64,000 nucleotides of DNA from Aplectana chamaeleonis (taxonomy: Eukaryota; Nematoda; Chromadorea; Rhabditida; Cosmocercidae): NCBI GenBank assembly GCA_029168955.1, contig JAPDOI010000986.1, positions 1-64,000 on the forward strand, given 5' to 3'. This document shows, piece by piece, positions 20,811-31,659 of the stretch. Both the position numbers and the translations under genes were made by a program. The notes under the pieces were generated by a model. It worked only from the letters and a program-made list of their open reading frames with translations, was not told where the DNA came from and ran no database searches. Position 1 is the stretch's first letter. Every line of letters starts with the position of its first letter.

Positions 20811-23013
20811 GATTCACGACTATGGTTTTCGAGTCCGGATGAAGTGCAACTTCATGATGACCGAAATCAATTATCTCGAGGTTCTCACCGACAACCATGG
20901 CCCCCGTCCGGCCCCGAACAAAATCAGAGCTATCACCGAGATGCCGCCGCCGAAAGACGTGTCACAACTACGGTCATTTCTTGGTATGATCAATTACTAC
21001 GGCACTTTTGTCAACGACATGCGTCTTCTACGAGCTCCTCTCGACGCCCTCCTGAAAAAGGATGCCGAGTTCGAATGGAAATCTGAGCAACAAAAGGCAT
21101 TCGACAGAGCCAAAGAGGTTCTCACGTCACCTCTACTGCTGACTCACTACGATCCGAAACTGGAAATCATCGTCGCAGCTGACGCATCAGACTATGGAAT
21201 TGGAGCAGTGATTCTACATCGTTTCGCCGATGGATCGGAGAAGGCCATTTGCCACGCCAGTCGAAGTCTCAACGATGCGGAGAAGAAATATGGTCAGATT
21301 GAGAAAGAAGGACTAGCGTTGGTTTTCGCAGTACGCAAGTTTCATCGATATTTGATGGGACGACATTTCACTCTTTTTACGGATCACAAACCTCTCCTAG
21401 CCATTTTCGGAAGCAAGAATGGAATGCCTACGTACACCGCTAACCGACTTCTTAGATGGTCGCTGATTCTACTCGGATATGACTTTAAAATCGAGTACCG
21501 ACGAACAACGGAGTTTGGTCAAGCCGATGCGCTATCTCGTCTTATCGCTAAACAAACCACTTCCACGGAGGATATCGTCATTGCGAAAGCCGCCCAAGAA
21601 GCAGAAGTCGCCTGTCTTTCTGTGAAAAATGTCCTGCCCATCGACACGGAAAGGATTGCTGAAGAAAGTGCAGAAGATGAAACATTGCGGAACGTTATGG
21701 ACTGCGTTCGAACAGATTTCTGGCCGTCAAAACCAACTCCCGCAATTGCCAGGTATGCCACTCTGCGTAGGTCGCTTTCTCTCGAAAACGACTGTCTTTT
21801 CTTCGGCCCTCGCATCGTCATTCCTTTAGCTCTCCGTCAGCGTGTCCTGGACGTTTTACATGAAGGACACCCCGGTCTCACAAGGATGAAAATGCTGGCA
21901 AGAGCATACGTGTACTGGACAAACATCACAAAGGATATTGAAGACTGCGTACGGCGATGTCAGAGCTGCCAAGAAGCCGCTAAAGCTCCAACCAAAGTAG
22001 AGCTATTTTCGTGGCCGATGGAAACGGAACCATGGAACCGCGTGCACATCGATTTCGCAGGACCTCTCAATGGAAAAATGTACCTCGTCATCGTGGATGC
22101 GTTTTCAAAATGGCCTGACGTGATCGAAATGTCCTCATCGACAACAACCGCCACTGTTCGAGAGCTCACCCGACTTTTCGCTCAATTCGGGAACCCGAAA
22201 ACGTTGGTATCCGACAATGGAAGTCAATTCACCTTACGAGACTTCGTCGAGTTCTGCAACGCTAATGGTATCGAACACGTGCGATCTCCACCGTTTCATC
22301 AACAGTCGAATGGACAAGCGGAGCGATTCGTCGACACATTCAAAAGGACACTACGAAAGCTGGAAAATCAAGGAACAGTCTCAAATCCGCTGCAAGTTTT
22401 CCTGTCCACCTATCGACGAACACCATGTCCATCGTCTCCTAATGGATTGTCGCCAGCAGAAAATTTTCTTGGACGAAAACCTCGAACCAAGCTCACAATG
22501 CTGACAACTCGAACTACAACCGATTCCACACGCAACGACGCCATGGAAGCGCAATTCAATCGTCACAATGGCGCTCGTGCAAAGAAATTCGAGCCTAACG
22601 ACAGAGTATGGATTCGAGACTACCGGACAAATCAAAGGAAATGGATACCTGGAAAAGTTCTCGCCCGGCATGGCAACGCTGTCTACGATGTGCTGGTTGA
22701 TGGATCGACACAAAGACGCCATGCGAATCAGATGCGTCTTAATGTGCCGGACTATGCGGAGCGGGAAATACTCGATCTCTTGGATTCGCCCCCAGAACCG
22801 TACCACAGACCGGATCTACCAACGACGCGAACGACAGGAGCTATGTCGCCGACAATCGTGACGGAATCGACCAAAGGAGCCGAGTCTACACCTCCCACAA
22901 CGACGCCTACTACGACGCCTACTACGACTTTGCTGCCAGTTCAACGACCGCAACGCGAGCGACGGCCACCCAGACGACTGGAAATGGATCCATCTGCACG
23001 ATCTTATACATAG
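20806..23013 (+). CDS. Gypsy Pol: RT thumb, RNase H, integrase
   Basis: An uninterrupted frame to the stop at 23,013. The thumb has SQLRSFLGMINYYGTFV. RNase H begins at the DASDYGIGAV motif (21,181) and includes LALVFAVRKFHRYLMG and the TDHKPL motif. Integrase has the N-terminal HHCC zinc region (HEGHPG ... CVRRCQSCQ). Its DD35E catalytic core has Asp at 22,051 (HIDFAGP), Asp at 22,213 (SDNGSQF) and Glu at 22,321 (GQAERF), with 35 residues between the last two. The C-terminus has a GPY/F-like region (NDRVWIRDY ... WIPGKVLARHG) and a threonine-proline-rich tail. The catalytic residues are intact. Confidence 0.95.
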   Translation, partial: KRIHDYGFRVRMKCNFMMTEINYLEVLTDNHGPRPAPNKIRAITEMPPPKDVSQLRSFLGMINYYGTFVNDMRLLRAPLDALLKKDAEFEWKSEQQKAFDRAKEVLTSPLLLTHYDPKLEIIVAADASDYGIGAVILHRFADGSEKAICHASRSLNDAEKKYGQIEKEGLALVFAVRKFHRYLMGRHFTLFTDHKPLLAIFGSKNGMPTYTANRLLRWSLILLGYDFKIEYRRTTEFGQADALSRLIAKQTTSTEDIVIAKAAQEAEVACLSVKNVLPIDTERIAEESAEDETLRNVMDCVRTDFWPSKPTPAIARYATLRRSLSLENDCLFFGPRIVIPLALRQRVLDVLHEGHPGLTRMKMLARAYVYWTNITKDIEDCVRRCQSCQEAAKAPTKVELFSWPMETEPWNRVHIDFAGPLNGKMYLVIVDAFSKWPDVIEMSSSTTTATVRELTRLFAQFGNPKTLVSDNGSQFTLRDFVEFCNANGIEHVRSPPFHQQSNGQAERFVDTFKRTLRKLENQGTVSNPLQVFLSTYRRTPCPSSPNGLSPAENFLGRKPRTKLTMLTTRTTTDSTRNDAMEAQFNRHNGARAKKFEPNDRVWIRDYRTNQRKWIPGKVLARHGNAVYDVLVDGSTQRRHANQMRLNVPDYAEREILDLLDSPPEPYHRPDLPTTRTTGAMSPTIVTESTKGAESTPPTTTPTTTPTTTLLPVQRPQRERRPPRRLEMDPSARSYT

Positions 23014-23083
23014 ACTATTAGATGAATGTTAACTATTTATTCGTAATTTTGTCATAAATGTACCATTCATCTTAGGCGGGAGG

Positions 23084-23402
23084 TGTTGAGATATCTATTG
23101 GTCCTTCTTTCTTTTTGAATTGGATGCCTACTGTACTCTGATTCCAAGTGCAAGGCCGTGCCACTTCCGGGCACGCCCCCTCGTTCTCAAGCCATTATCC
23201 ACTTCCGGTTGTACCAGGCTGTGCCACTTCCGGCCACGCCTCCTCTATTCTCAAGCCATTATCCACTTCCGGTTGTACCAGGCTGTGCCACTTCCGGCCA
23301 CGCCTCTTTGTACTGTCGTAGCCCTATATAAGGAAATGTACTGTTCAGTGAATTAATTCGTTATCTCGTCAATAAACCTTACTGGAAGTTCGGTCTACAA
23401 CA
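23084..23402 (+). repeat. 3' LTR
   Basis: Begins TGTTGAGATATCTATTGG after the purine tract and ends GGTCTACAACA. The promoter-to-end half (CCTATATAAGG onward) is identical by eye to the 5' LTR. Confidence 0.95.
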
Positions 23403-24893
23403 CGTGAGAACTTCGAACGCCATCTCACATAGAATCAGCGGAGTTCGTTTCATTCGCTTTATACTTAAGATGCCGGCGAAGCCGGCAAATGGGCCGGCGT
23501 AGCCGGACCCCAGCGACAGAGGCCGGCGTCAGCCGGCCGACGCCGCTGGTTAGAAATAGTCTGCTCCGTTATGTTTTGGAGGAATTCATAATATTTCACA
23601 CCTTGAATTCTAGTGGTCGCAATATTATTTTCGACCGAACATGTAATGGGTTATTTGGTATGTTTAACACTAATAAAAATTCCGTTCTTTGTTTTTCAGA
23701 AAAAAATAGTGGGTTTCGATACCTTCATCGTAGTCGATGATTCAAATTTGGCCGACCCTGCCAGAGACGGTTCATCGAGGAGCTGATGACAAGTTTTTAG
23801 CTTTTGACTGCTGGAAAGGACCGCGTTATGTGTCGTATTCAACCACCAAAATATACTATGATTCTTGAAAAATCAGCAAGTAAACATCGGATCAGATTGT
23901 CCGAAAAAAAATTGAATTGTTTAAAGTCTTTGTACCGAAACGCGGAAGAAAAAAAGAAGCCAAACTCGGAGCTCACATGACTGAGTAAGCTCATTTGATA
24001 AAATGCCGGTTCCAACGAAAGTCATACCCGTTACTGAACTTCCAATATAATGAGGTGTGGCCGGTTTCTTCAGTTGGGCATCATGCTATCTTTAGGATGC
24101 TCAGAAAATTGTTTCTGTCGGTGCACCCTTACTTAAGCGCTCAACTGAAAGAACCCCTATGATCCGGTTCAGAAAAGTCTTCAGCAGTTTCGAATATGGA
24201 TTCGAAAATGTCATCGAAAGAATAATAACTGGTATTAATTTCGTTGGAAACAGCGTTCCTGACCTGTCCAACGTTGTCATTTCCTACTGAGTTCCTTCAA
24301 AAGTTTCTGCATGGCGTAAGCCTCCACAACGATTCAAGCCATAATTAAGCTTTTTTGGATCAAATACGCTAATTTATACATGGCGCAAACATCAACTTGA
24401 GAAGAATAGACTGATGTATGCGTCGAAAATAGAAATGATATTCAATGGTCCATTAGCAAGAGGACTTGCACATGAGTGCAAAGGAGTCTCATGTACTGTG
24501 CCGAAGTGCCCAGCTAATCAAGATTTCCCCCAATTGAGACATGGCTCCAGTGTTCTGGTAACTGAAATCTGTCTTCAAGATCCGGATGCATTTTTAAAAC
24601 CATCGTCGGTGCTAAATAAAATGAAAGAAATCCAGACCGGCATAATAGAGTTGTCTAGTTCCTGTTTACCATCGAATTGATTGCTGGAAATGCTTGGGTC
24701 GGAAGCCTAACACCTAGGTCCACACTCTAATCATAATTCAAGGCTCCTCGAGTCATATGTGAGGAGCTGCTGTCGCGCCCCACTGAGATGTGTCGACACG
24801 CGCCGTGGGCGCAGCGCGCAGTAGGCTGGGACGAATAATGGGCATCCACTGTATTGCTGAGCTATTCGTCGGCTGAATCCGTTTGGACGCACC
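23403..24893. pseudogene. Unrecognised degenerate coding-like sequence
   Basis: After a TTTGTTTTTCAG acceptor-like site (23,689-23,700) come short coding-like runs in shifting frames: GFDTFIVVDDSNLADPARDG, IQPPKYTMILEKSASKHRIR and, at 24,414-24,680, an 88-residue frame with DFPQLRHGSSVLVTEICLQD and KMKEIQTGIIELSSS. Composition and length suggest a decayed protein gene rather than chance, but I do not recognise the family. It could be a host pseudogene or a fragment of a transposon protein. Confidence 0.3.
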
Positions 24894-26925
24894 CTCAGAA
24901 CTTTCCAGCCTAGGTTGTTGCGTCTAATTAGCCCGATTCCTTGTTACATGCGTCTTTACAGGGTCGAAAACGTCATTTCTTGTCACTTGCACGTATGAAA
25001 ACACGCAAGTAACATACGAGGGGGCGTGTATGGTAAGTGCGTCTTTCGGAAGAGACCACAAAGACGCAAGTAACAAACCGTTTAGACGCAAGAAAGCTAC
25101 TCAAATTGTTTATGACGAGTGCGTCTTTCACAACTGATTGATTTCTCGTCGATAAACACTACATTTCACCTTTCCCCGATAAGTTCATGTCTTTTGCTGA
25201 TAAGAAAACTTTCTCAGATTTTCATTTTGTTCGTGATTCTACTAACTATATTTCAAAACAAGGCGGTAGCGTACGACTGCTGTCTTGTGCTTACTGAAGT
25301 CGGGACATTGATCCTAGACATGACTTTCACACATCCTGGGCTTCTCAAGTATTCGCGGTGTTCGTGAAAAATAAGGAAACCGCGGAGCTGTAGACGACGA
25401 GTATACTCGTCCGCGCGTACATTAACGCTTTGTCGGCGTCAAATCTAAAACTGTAAATCCACATATTACAAAAAAATTCGTGCGATCCGCAATTTCACGC
25501 CCTGAAATTAGGTTCGAACTGACATGGGCAACCTGATTCTTCCTGGTATACAGCGCAGTGCAAAAGTATAGGTCGACTATAAATTTCTCATTTTCGCTAA
25601 ATTACGATTCGCGCTTCACGAAAATACAAAATTCAGTTACGCACAGTTACGTGTCCACGGTGAATATCGTCTCCCTAATTTCATCGAAAATCAAAACAAT
25701 CGGTAGCTCACTGCCGCATTAGAGTTAAAAACGTACAGAAACGGGTCTAGAAGAGCACTATGAGGCCATAACTTTTGCGTTTTCCGCGAAAAAACGCAAA
25801 ACAAGCGTTTTTGGCGCCCTTTCGCCTTAACTCTGTTCATGATGGTCAATTTGAGAATCCGAAGAAATATTTGGAATCAGGATCGAGAGTACTCTCTTTT
25901 AGCATTTGCACTACTTGGCATACTTTGTACAAAGCATTTAGGCGTAACAGCATGGACACATTCGCTCATAAGTGCCTTGATTGCGAAATCGCGAATCGGG
26001 TTGATTGTTTCCTGTCTAATTTTGAATACATATCTTGTTGAAGAGGGAGCCATGTGCTATTCCAGAAAAAAAGAGCACACGATGCTGATTCCCAATATCT
26101 TGTTAGATTCCCAAATGGACCCTTTTGAATAGAGTTATGGAAAAAAGAGCAAAAAATGCTTTTTAGCGTTTTTTTTGGGCCAAAAACGCCAAAATAATGG
26201 CCGCTATTGCAGTAACAACGTTTCTCTGTAGTAAGGTATCTACGAGCTCGAGGTATGAAACAATCTTCCTGCAGGAAGGTCAAATCTCATAGGTATTTAA
26301 TAATAATCAGTAATAATCTCAATGTCATATTGTTTTGTTATTTTATTTGTTAACTACAAGAACGTAGGAACATTAAGCTATCCATTAATGCACTTGTCGT
26401 AGTCAAATATGAAGATAATTAGTGTTTTTGCCCACGAAGATTGGGCCGTTGCCGTAGTTATCATCATCATGTACATGTTGAACATCGATTGCAACCTCAC
26501 GCGATGTACGGCGCGCCTCATAAGGGCAAGTCGTTGTCATTTGGAATAAATAGTTCATTGGTCTCTCCCGAGTCCACAACCGCCGCCCTGGCGAGGGCTC
26601 TGATATCCATAGTGTATTGGGCACGCAAACGTAGAGTAAGGCGCCTGCGTGTTCAGCGTTTGCTACATTCATCTTTGAGGAAGAATCCATGCGCCTTTGA
26701 TGTAAGGCGCCTGCGTGTTAAGCGTTTGTTACGTACGTCTTTGGGGAATGATTCATGCGCCTTTAATGTAAGGCGCCTGCGTGTTCAGCGTTTGTTACAT
26801 GCGTCTTTGAGGAATGATACATGCGTCTTTAGTTCTAGGTATTTGCGTCTTTATGGTATGTAGCACATGATGCTATCAGACTACATACTTATAAGGCGGA
26901 AATAGCTAGGCTGGAAAGTTCTGAG
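24894..26925. mobile_element. 2.03-kb TIR element, class unassigned
   Basis: The left end CTCAGAACTTTCCAGCCTAG (24,894-24,913) and the right end (26,906-26,925) are exact 20-bp inverted repeats. The flanking sequences, GTTTGGACGCACC on the left and CCTGTCATTGCAG on the right, are found joined at 28,561-28,590 (minus strand: AAACGGATT side to TGCAATGACAGG), where this element is absent. Comparison gives a 2-bp duplication, CC. Near both ends are repeated GCGTCTTT and AAGACGCAAGTAAC words. No transposase is recognised, so it is probably non-autonomous. Confidence 0.85.
26636..26840. repeat. 66-bp tandem repeat, three copies plus
   Basis: Units start at 26,636, 26,702 and 26,768 with GTAAGGCGCCTGCGTGTTCA. 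Sixty-six bases equal 22 codons, and the plus frame 26,441-26,863 reads RRLRVQRLLHSSLRKNPCAF-type repeats. The array lies close to the right end of the 2.03-kb element, and its GCGTCTTTGAGGAATG words also resemble the left subterminal region, so it may be a subterminal binding-site array rather than a gene. Confidence 0.85.
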
Positions 26926-27062
26926 CCTGTCATTGCAGTTAGGCGTCGGATAAATTGTGTGGTGTAGTCACACATAGTACGCGCACCGTTACGCGCAAAT
27001 CCTCCAAAGCATCTTGATAGGTGTTTTACACGTTGTATGAGGGGTAAAAGGGTTTTACAGTG
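26926..27062 (-). repeat. Repeat copy flanking the TIR element
   Basis: About 135 bp that on the minus strand matches 28,440-28,572 at roughly 90% by eye (ACCTATCAAGATGCTTTG, GTGTGACTACACCACACAAT, CGACGCCTAACTGCAATGAC). It is the half of the occupied site that lies right of the 2.03-kb element. Confidence 0.85.
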
Positions 27063-27412
27063 CATTTTGAAACGTTAGAGCACGCTTTTCAAGAGTTAAC
27101 TTTGTTTTTGTGTTAGGCACATCATGTAAACATACATTTTCATCGCTATAACAGTTGCTTACAAGTGAACTACTACTAGCCACACCAACAATTTCACATG
27201 AGATGAACTTTTCTAGAACCAATTTCGGACGCAGAGTTCGAATATGCCCTCCGCAGATGCCTAAAAACACTCTGGAAAAAGTTACGCGCGTTTTTCAAAT
27301 CCTGGCGGCAAAGTAAGGTCACCCCCCATGAAATTTTTAGCGTGTTTTGAAAAAAAATTCGGGTTCGGCTCAAAAGTTGTATGCAGGGGTAATCTAGAGT
27401 GCTGAACATGAA
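27063..27412. other. No gene recognised
   Basis: Continues weakly the similarity to the region left of 28,440. A frame on minus (27,055-27,270) has no known motif. Confidence 0.35.
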
Positions 27413-27905
27413 TCTGAAGTCTGCTTGTCGAAATTCTGAAGTTTACTGTAGGTTACATGCCAATAGGTACCATGCCATTTAGAGGGCAAAACGTACCTTA
27501 GAAATTCGAAAATCGACAAATGGACCTTAAATTCGTATTCACCAGCCCGAATAACCCCGCATACAAAATTAGAGTCAAATCTGAAACTTTGACTACACTA
27601 CCGTATTCCACCGTAATCTATCACAAGCTGTCAAAAATAGATAAACTGACCTCAGAATCGTGTTCAGTGCTCCAAATAACCCCAAGAACAAAAGTCGCGC
27701 TTTACCCTCAATTTTCCTCCCGATCGGAGGCTATTTCTCGGTCAAAACTCTCAGAGTACTCGGGGTGTTGAATACGAATTCGATGCCCATTTGTCAAGTT
27801 TCGAATTCCCAAGGTAGGTTTTGCCCCTAAATGGCATGGTACCTATCGTAACCTACAGTAAACCTCAGAATTTCGATAAACGGACCCCAGACTCGTGTTC
27901 GGCAC
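27413..27905. repeat. Foldback repeat, about 140-bp arms
   Basis: Left arm 27,413-27,552 and right arm 27,764-27,905 share, in inverted orientation, CGAAATTCTGA-GTTTACTG, TAGGTTAC, ATAGGTACCATGCCATTTAG and a GACAAATGG segment, at roughly 80-85% by eye. It belongs to the dispersed family at 5,041-5,806 and 10,931-11,300. Confidence 0.8.
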
Positions 27906-28439
27906 CCTAGAAACTACATACATGTTTTGAGCAAAATCCGAAAAATTCTCCAAAACACCCTTGAAAATTGGCTGATGACCCAGTATCCTAGTCAGTTTTT
28001 TTTTGCGCTCATGATCCCTCTCAACATCCATTAGATTTTTCATCTAATCCAATAAAATAAAATTTCATAGTGCATGGCGTTTATGATACTGCTTGTTAAA
28101 CTCTTTTCTCTTTCGATTTCAGATTTTTTCGAATATTCGACTTTTTGAATAATTCGGGAATCGGCTTCTTCCGGATATTCGGTTCTCCGAATAATTCGGA
28201 AGATGGCCTTTTCGAATGCTCGAACGATTCGAAGTCGACTTTTCCAGTCGAATGATTTTTCAGATCATTCGATTCGGTCAAGTTATAGTGCTTTTCACCG
28301 ATTTTGTTGCCCAGGCCAATATTCTTTTGATGTTACGTATTTGATGTTACATTCCGCTCAGCTTAATGACCGTGTGACATTAAAATCTTTTTGTGATAAA
28401 AAGGGTTATAGTAAAATGGCGAATACCTTAAAATACACT
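27906..28439. other. No gene; TTCGAATATTCG tract 28,120-28,280
   Basis: Contains CACCCTAGAAAC and GAGCAAAATCCGAAAAATTC words of the dispersed family, then a TTCGAA-type low-complexity tract. No gene is recognised. Confidence 0.4.
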
Positions 28440-28592
28440 TCGAAACCATTTTACCCCTCACATAACGTGCAAAACACCTATCAAGATGCTTTGAAGGATT
28501 TGGGCGTAATGGTGCACGTAGTATGTGTGACTACACCACACAATTTAGCCGACGCCTAACTGCAATGACAGGTGCGTCCAAACGGATTCAGC
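28440..28592 (+). repeat. Unoccupied paralogous site of the 2.03-kb element
   Basis: The sequence runs without interruption through GCAATGACAGGTGCGTCC (28,563-28,580), whereas at 24,891/26,926 the same junction is split by the 2.03-kb element. This gives direct evidence of the insertion boundary. Confidence 0.85.
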
Positions 28593-31157
28593 CCTATTCG
28601 TCTGTATTCCACTGAATCGTGAGCTACTATGCTGCTGATAAACATTTCTATTCAACCCCAATGACATCCCTTTCGATAAACGCTGATCCCAAAAGCATTG
28701 GTTTGCTAACTCATGGGAGTTTTCTTGTTTCCATGTCAACATGAAACCTTTCTTGACCAGCAATACGATGCTATTAATGCGTTAACCCCATTTATACTAC
28801 GAACTACTGGATTTGAATATGGGTCTAGCTTCCAATTATTTTTTTGAATTGTTCATTTCTTAAAAAAATGTGTTGAAACCTTGGGTAACTCATGCAAGGT
28901 GGTCGAGCTCAAATTTTGTAAAATGTAAATGCAACCTATTATTCATTGTGTGGCAATTTGATTAGCGAAATTTCAAAGTTGGGTACAACCTTAATTTCAA
29001 GGAGTGAAAAAAATTGAGAATTTGCCAAAGCCACTGACACAATTTTTTTCTTAAACTCATAATTGTCGGAAAGGTTCGATTAATTCACTTTTCAAGCTCG
29101 CTTTTGTAGCTTATAAAGTGGAAAGCCGAAGCTGGACACAAATTCGTAATTTTTTCCACTTCCACTGCGCACAATTTTTTTTAATTTTGCAGCACTAACC
29201 CCTCGTATGTAAAGTAATTTATTGCACAGTTTTTTTTGTAATATAGCGAGTACTTGCTGAAGCAGAATCAACATTTTCTCGCCATAGGATTACTCCCCAA
29301 ATAGTTTTAGGGAAAAAGCAAATTCTTAACTAATTTTTCTGAAGAACCAGAGATTTATGTGAAAAATTTATCAAGGTTTCGAACGAAGTTAGAAAACGGT
29401 GATGAGATTTCAACTTTACTGTTCAATAAAATTGTCACATTATCAGATAGAATTTTTTAAACATTAAATAGCATGTTTTCTACACTTTTTAATGCCAAAA
29501 ATGCATTAAAAAACAAACACCACTTCAGCAATGTGAATCTCAAATTTTTGTGCCGTCGCTGGTCTTTTTCATGTTTTTTATTCATTGATGTCCATTTTAA
29601 TTTGAGTTTTCAAACAATTGAATTTTCCTTCAGCAACAAAAAATCTCGTTACCTTCTATGACTGATTTCTGTTATTCGCTGAAAGAGAAATAACGTCTTT
29701 CTTCTCAAACATGGTCTGAGCCTATGGATTCAAACTAATAAATCCTTGTTGACATCAGCCGATACCTATTTCTCACTCCTCCGACCCTGCCGTCCGTCCG
29801 CATGGCCATTAGGAAATGCCATTGGGACATGTTTACGATCCTGGGTCGCTTGTCTTCAGATCTGTTATGTCCACTGGCTATGCAGGATCACGAGCAGTCT
29901 AGTGGAGGCGATATCGACCCATATGTGCCAAAATTATTAGATTGAATGGTGAAGGCTGAGAATATTCACGGAATTAAAATAGGCATAATTGAAAACAGTG
30001 TAAATAAGAATAAAAATTGTTAATAAATATCAAAACTTTCTCCTTCTCCTCCCTTTTCAAGCGTTCGCCTTGTTTAAGAATAAATTTTTTATAGTGAAAA
30101 TAAATATATAATACATTTAAAAAATGAAATAAGGTAGAAACAAATTTCAAGAAATTAAAAAAATCATTTTGTTTTGCCTGGAAATCAGATGCGCTTTTCA
30201 TGATCGCGAAAATTCATAAAAAAGGGAGTAGACATCAAATTTAGATTGAACTCCTCTTTCTGATTCCATGTGACTGTTCACCTACGCTTTTTCTTGAATA
30301 AATCCGAATTCATAAATCACAGACAGTTTTCATATTACAACAGCAACTTTATCAGACAGGCTAGGAATTGATCTGATCAAGCAGAAGTTTCAAAAAGAGG
30401 TCCGAGTTCTTATTTTGATCACTACCACTCACTAAATTCCTTCATACAAATTATATGTAAAGGTCTTCAGAAAAGTTACTGCCTAATAAAACTAACACAG
30501 AATTAATTTTTGAAAACTCGTCCGACTTTTTTTCTATTGGTGACTAAAAATGCTAACGTAGAATCAGTAAACACTCGAATAATTTAGGAAATTCGTTGAG
30601 AATATTTCACCAGCATAAGGCATATCTATGGTTTTTTCAGTAACAATTAATTTACTTGGAAATGAAAATTCGTCAAGAGGCTTCAAATCTTTTCATAGGG
30701 GCAGGATAATTGGATTAGATAAAGTCAAATGTGAATCAAGGAATGGAGGAAACAAATAACACTTGACTTTAAAAAAAAATATTTTTTTCCGGGGCCGCGT
30801 ATTGGAAAGTGAAGTGATTTAAACGTAAGCAACATTTAGAGTTACTGCAATACGCGAATAGAGATCTTATCATGATTCATTAAACATTTATATCTTTTAA
30901 ATAAAAAGAGAGAAGGAAATCCGAAAAAAGGACTCACCTTTTTCATAAAATTACCTTTGCGGAGAAAAAAGGAAACGTATAGCATCATATTGCCGGTCAA
31001 GAAAAGTTTCATGTTAACAATGAAACATGAAAGCTCTCATGAGTTAGCAAATCAATGCATTTGGGATCAACGTTTAACGGGAGGATTGCTATTGGGGTTC
31101 AATACAACTGTCTATCAGCATCTAGTACCTTGGAGTTCAGTGGAATACAGGTGAATA
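28593..31157. mobile_element. Element with about 190-bp inverted ends
   Basis: The left end CTATTCGTCTGTATTCCACTG (28,593 on) is mirrored at about 31,135-31,157. The symmetry extends inward through CAGCAT, GGGATCAACG, GAGTTAGCAAA and GGTCAAGAAAAGTTTCATGT, ending near 28,790 and 30,975, at roughly 75% by eye. The 2.2-kb interior is AT rich and has no recognised protein. It abuts the repeat copy at 28,440-28,592. Confidence 0.65.
28800..30970. other. AT-rich interior, no gene recognised
   Basis: Long A and T runs with frames of 60-75 residues only. A 27-residue-spaced KKK/LLL composition in them is consistent with base composition. No RNA gene or transposase motif is seen. Confidence 0.4.
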
Positions 31158-31179
31158 GTGTAGAAATACAGTGAGGACG

Positions 31180-31325
31180 CAATCAAATCGAAGCAGTCGT
31201 GAAACAGGCACTCTGGAGGCAATCTCGTCCGCGCCGAGGGGCGGAGTCGACCCGCCCTACTGGGACACGCCCACCCGAGAGTGCCTGTTCGGGCGCTCCC
31301 TAGGACACTGCACCAATAGAATGCT
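31180..31325 (+). mobile_element. AGGCACTCT-bounded MITE, copy 2
   Basis: Partner of 15,155-15,320. Core CAGGCACTCTGGAGGCAATC to GAGAGTGCCTG, with GGGGCGGAGTCGACCC in the middle. Flanks AATCGAAGCAGTCGTGAAA and CACTGCACC are shared in part with copy 1, so the repeated unit is larger than the core. Confidence 0.8.
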
Positions 31326-31659
31326 AAAGAATTATTGCAAGGTTAAGATGTTATATTTAAGCCAGAACTGAATCACTTAAGATTTTTTTTGATTAAATAT
31401 TCCTAATTCTCAACGTCATTTTAATAATTCTAGAACAACTTTTTGAATAATGATATTTAAAATCTCATTTTTCCCGTAACGAATCATAAAAAGAATGTTC
31501 AGTACTTGGAATCGAGAACACTCTGAAATTTAGTAACTTCAATTTACAATCTTCCGGTAAAACCGATATGTCAAAACTCGAAAACATGGAAAATCCCATA
31601 GAAGTGTGATGTTCAAGAGTTCGGTGGAATGAATTATAAACGATAACCAGCTTGCTCAA
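31326..31659. other. No gene recognised
   Basis: AT-rich sequence between the MITE copy and the TTCTCGACAACTT array. No motif is recognised. Confidence 0.4.

Larger units (their letters stand above)
18420..23402 (+). mobile_element. Ty3/Gypsy LTR retrotransposon, nearly complete
   Basis: A 4,983-bp element with two LTRs of about 320 bp, a primer-binding site, gag, protease, reverse transcriptase, RNase H and integrase in the Ty3/Gypsy order (integrase last), and a purine-rich tract GGCGGGAGG before the right LTR. Three lesions interrupt the coding region: a stop between gag and protease (19,619-19,621), a frame change near 20,325 and another near 20,805. The LTRs are nearly identical, so insertion was recent and the lesions may be sequencing errors. 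No convincing target-site duplication is seen; CGTG occurs near both edges but offset. Confidence 0.95.

Noticed and set aside
18410..23410. Target-site duplication for the Gypsy element
   Set aside because: GTGTA before and CGTGA after the LTRs do not match; CGTG occurs on both sides but at different offsets, so no duplication is claimed.
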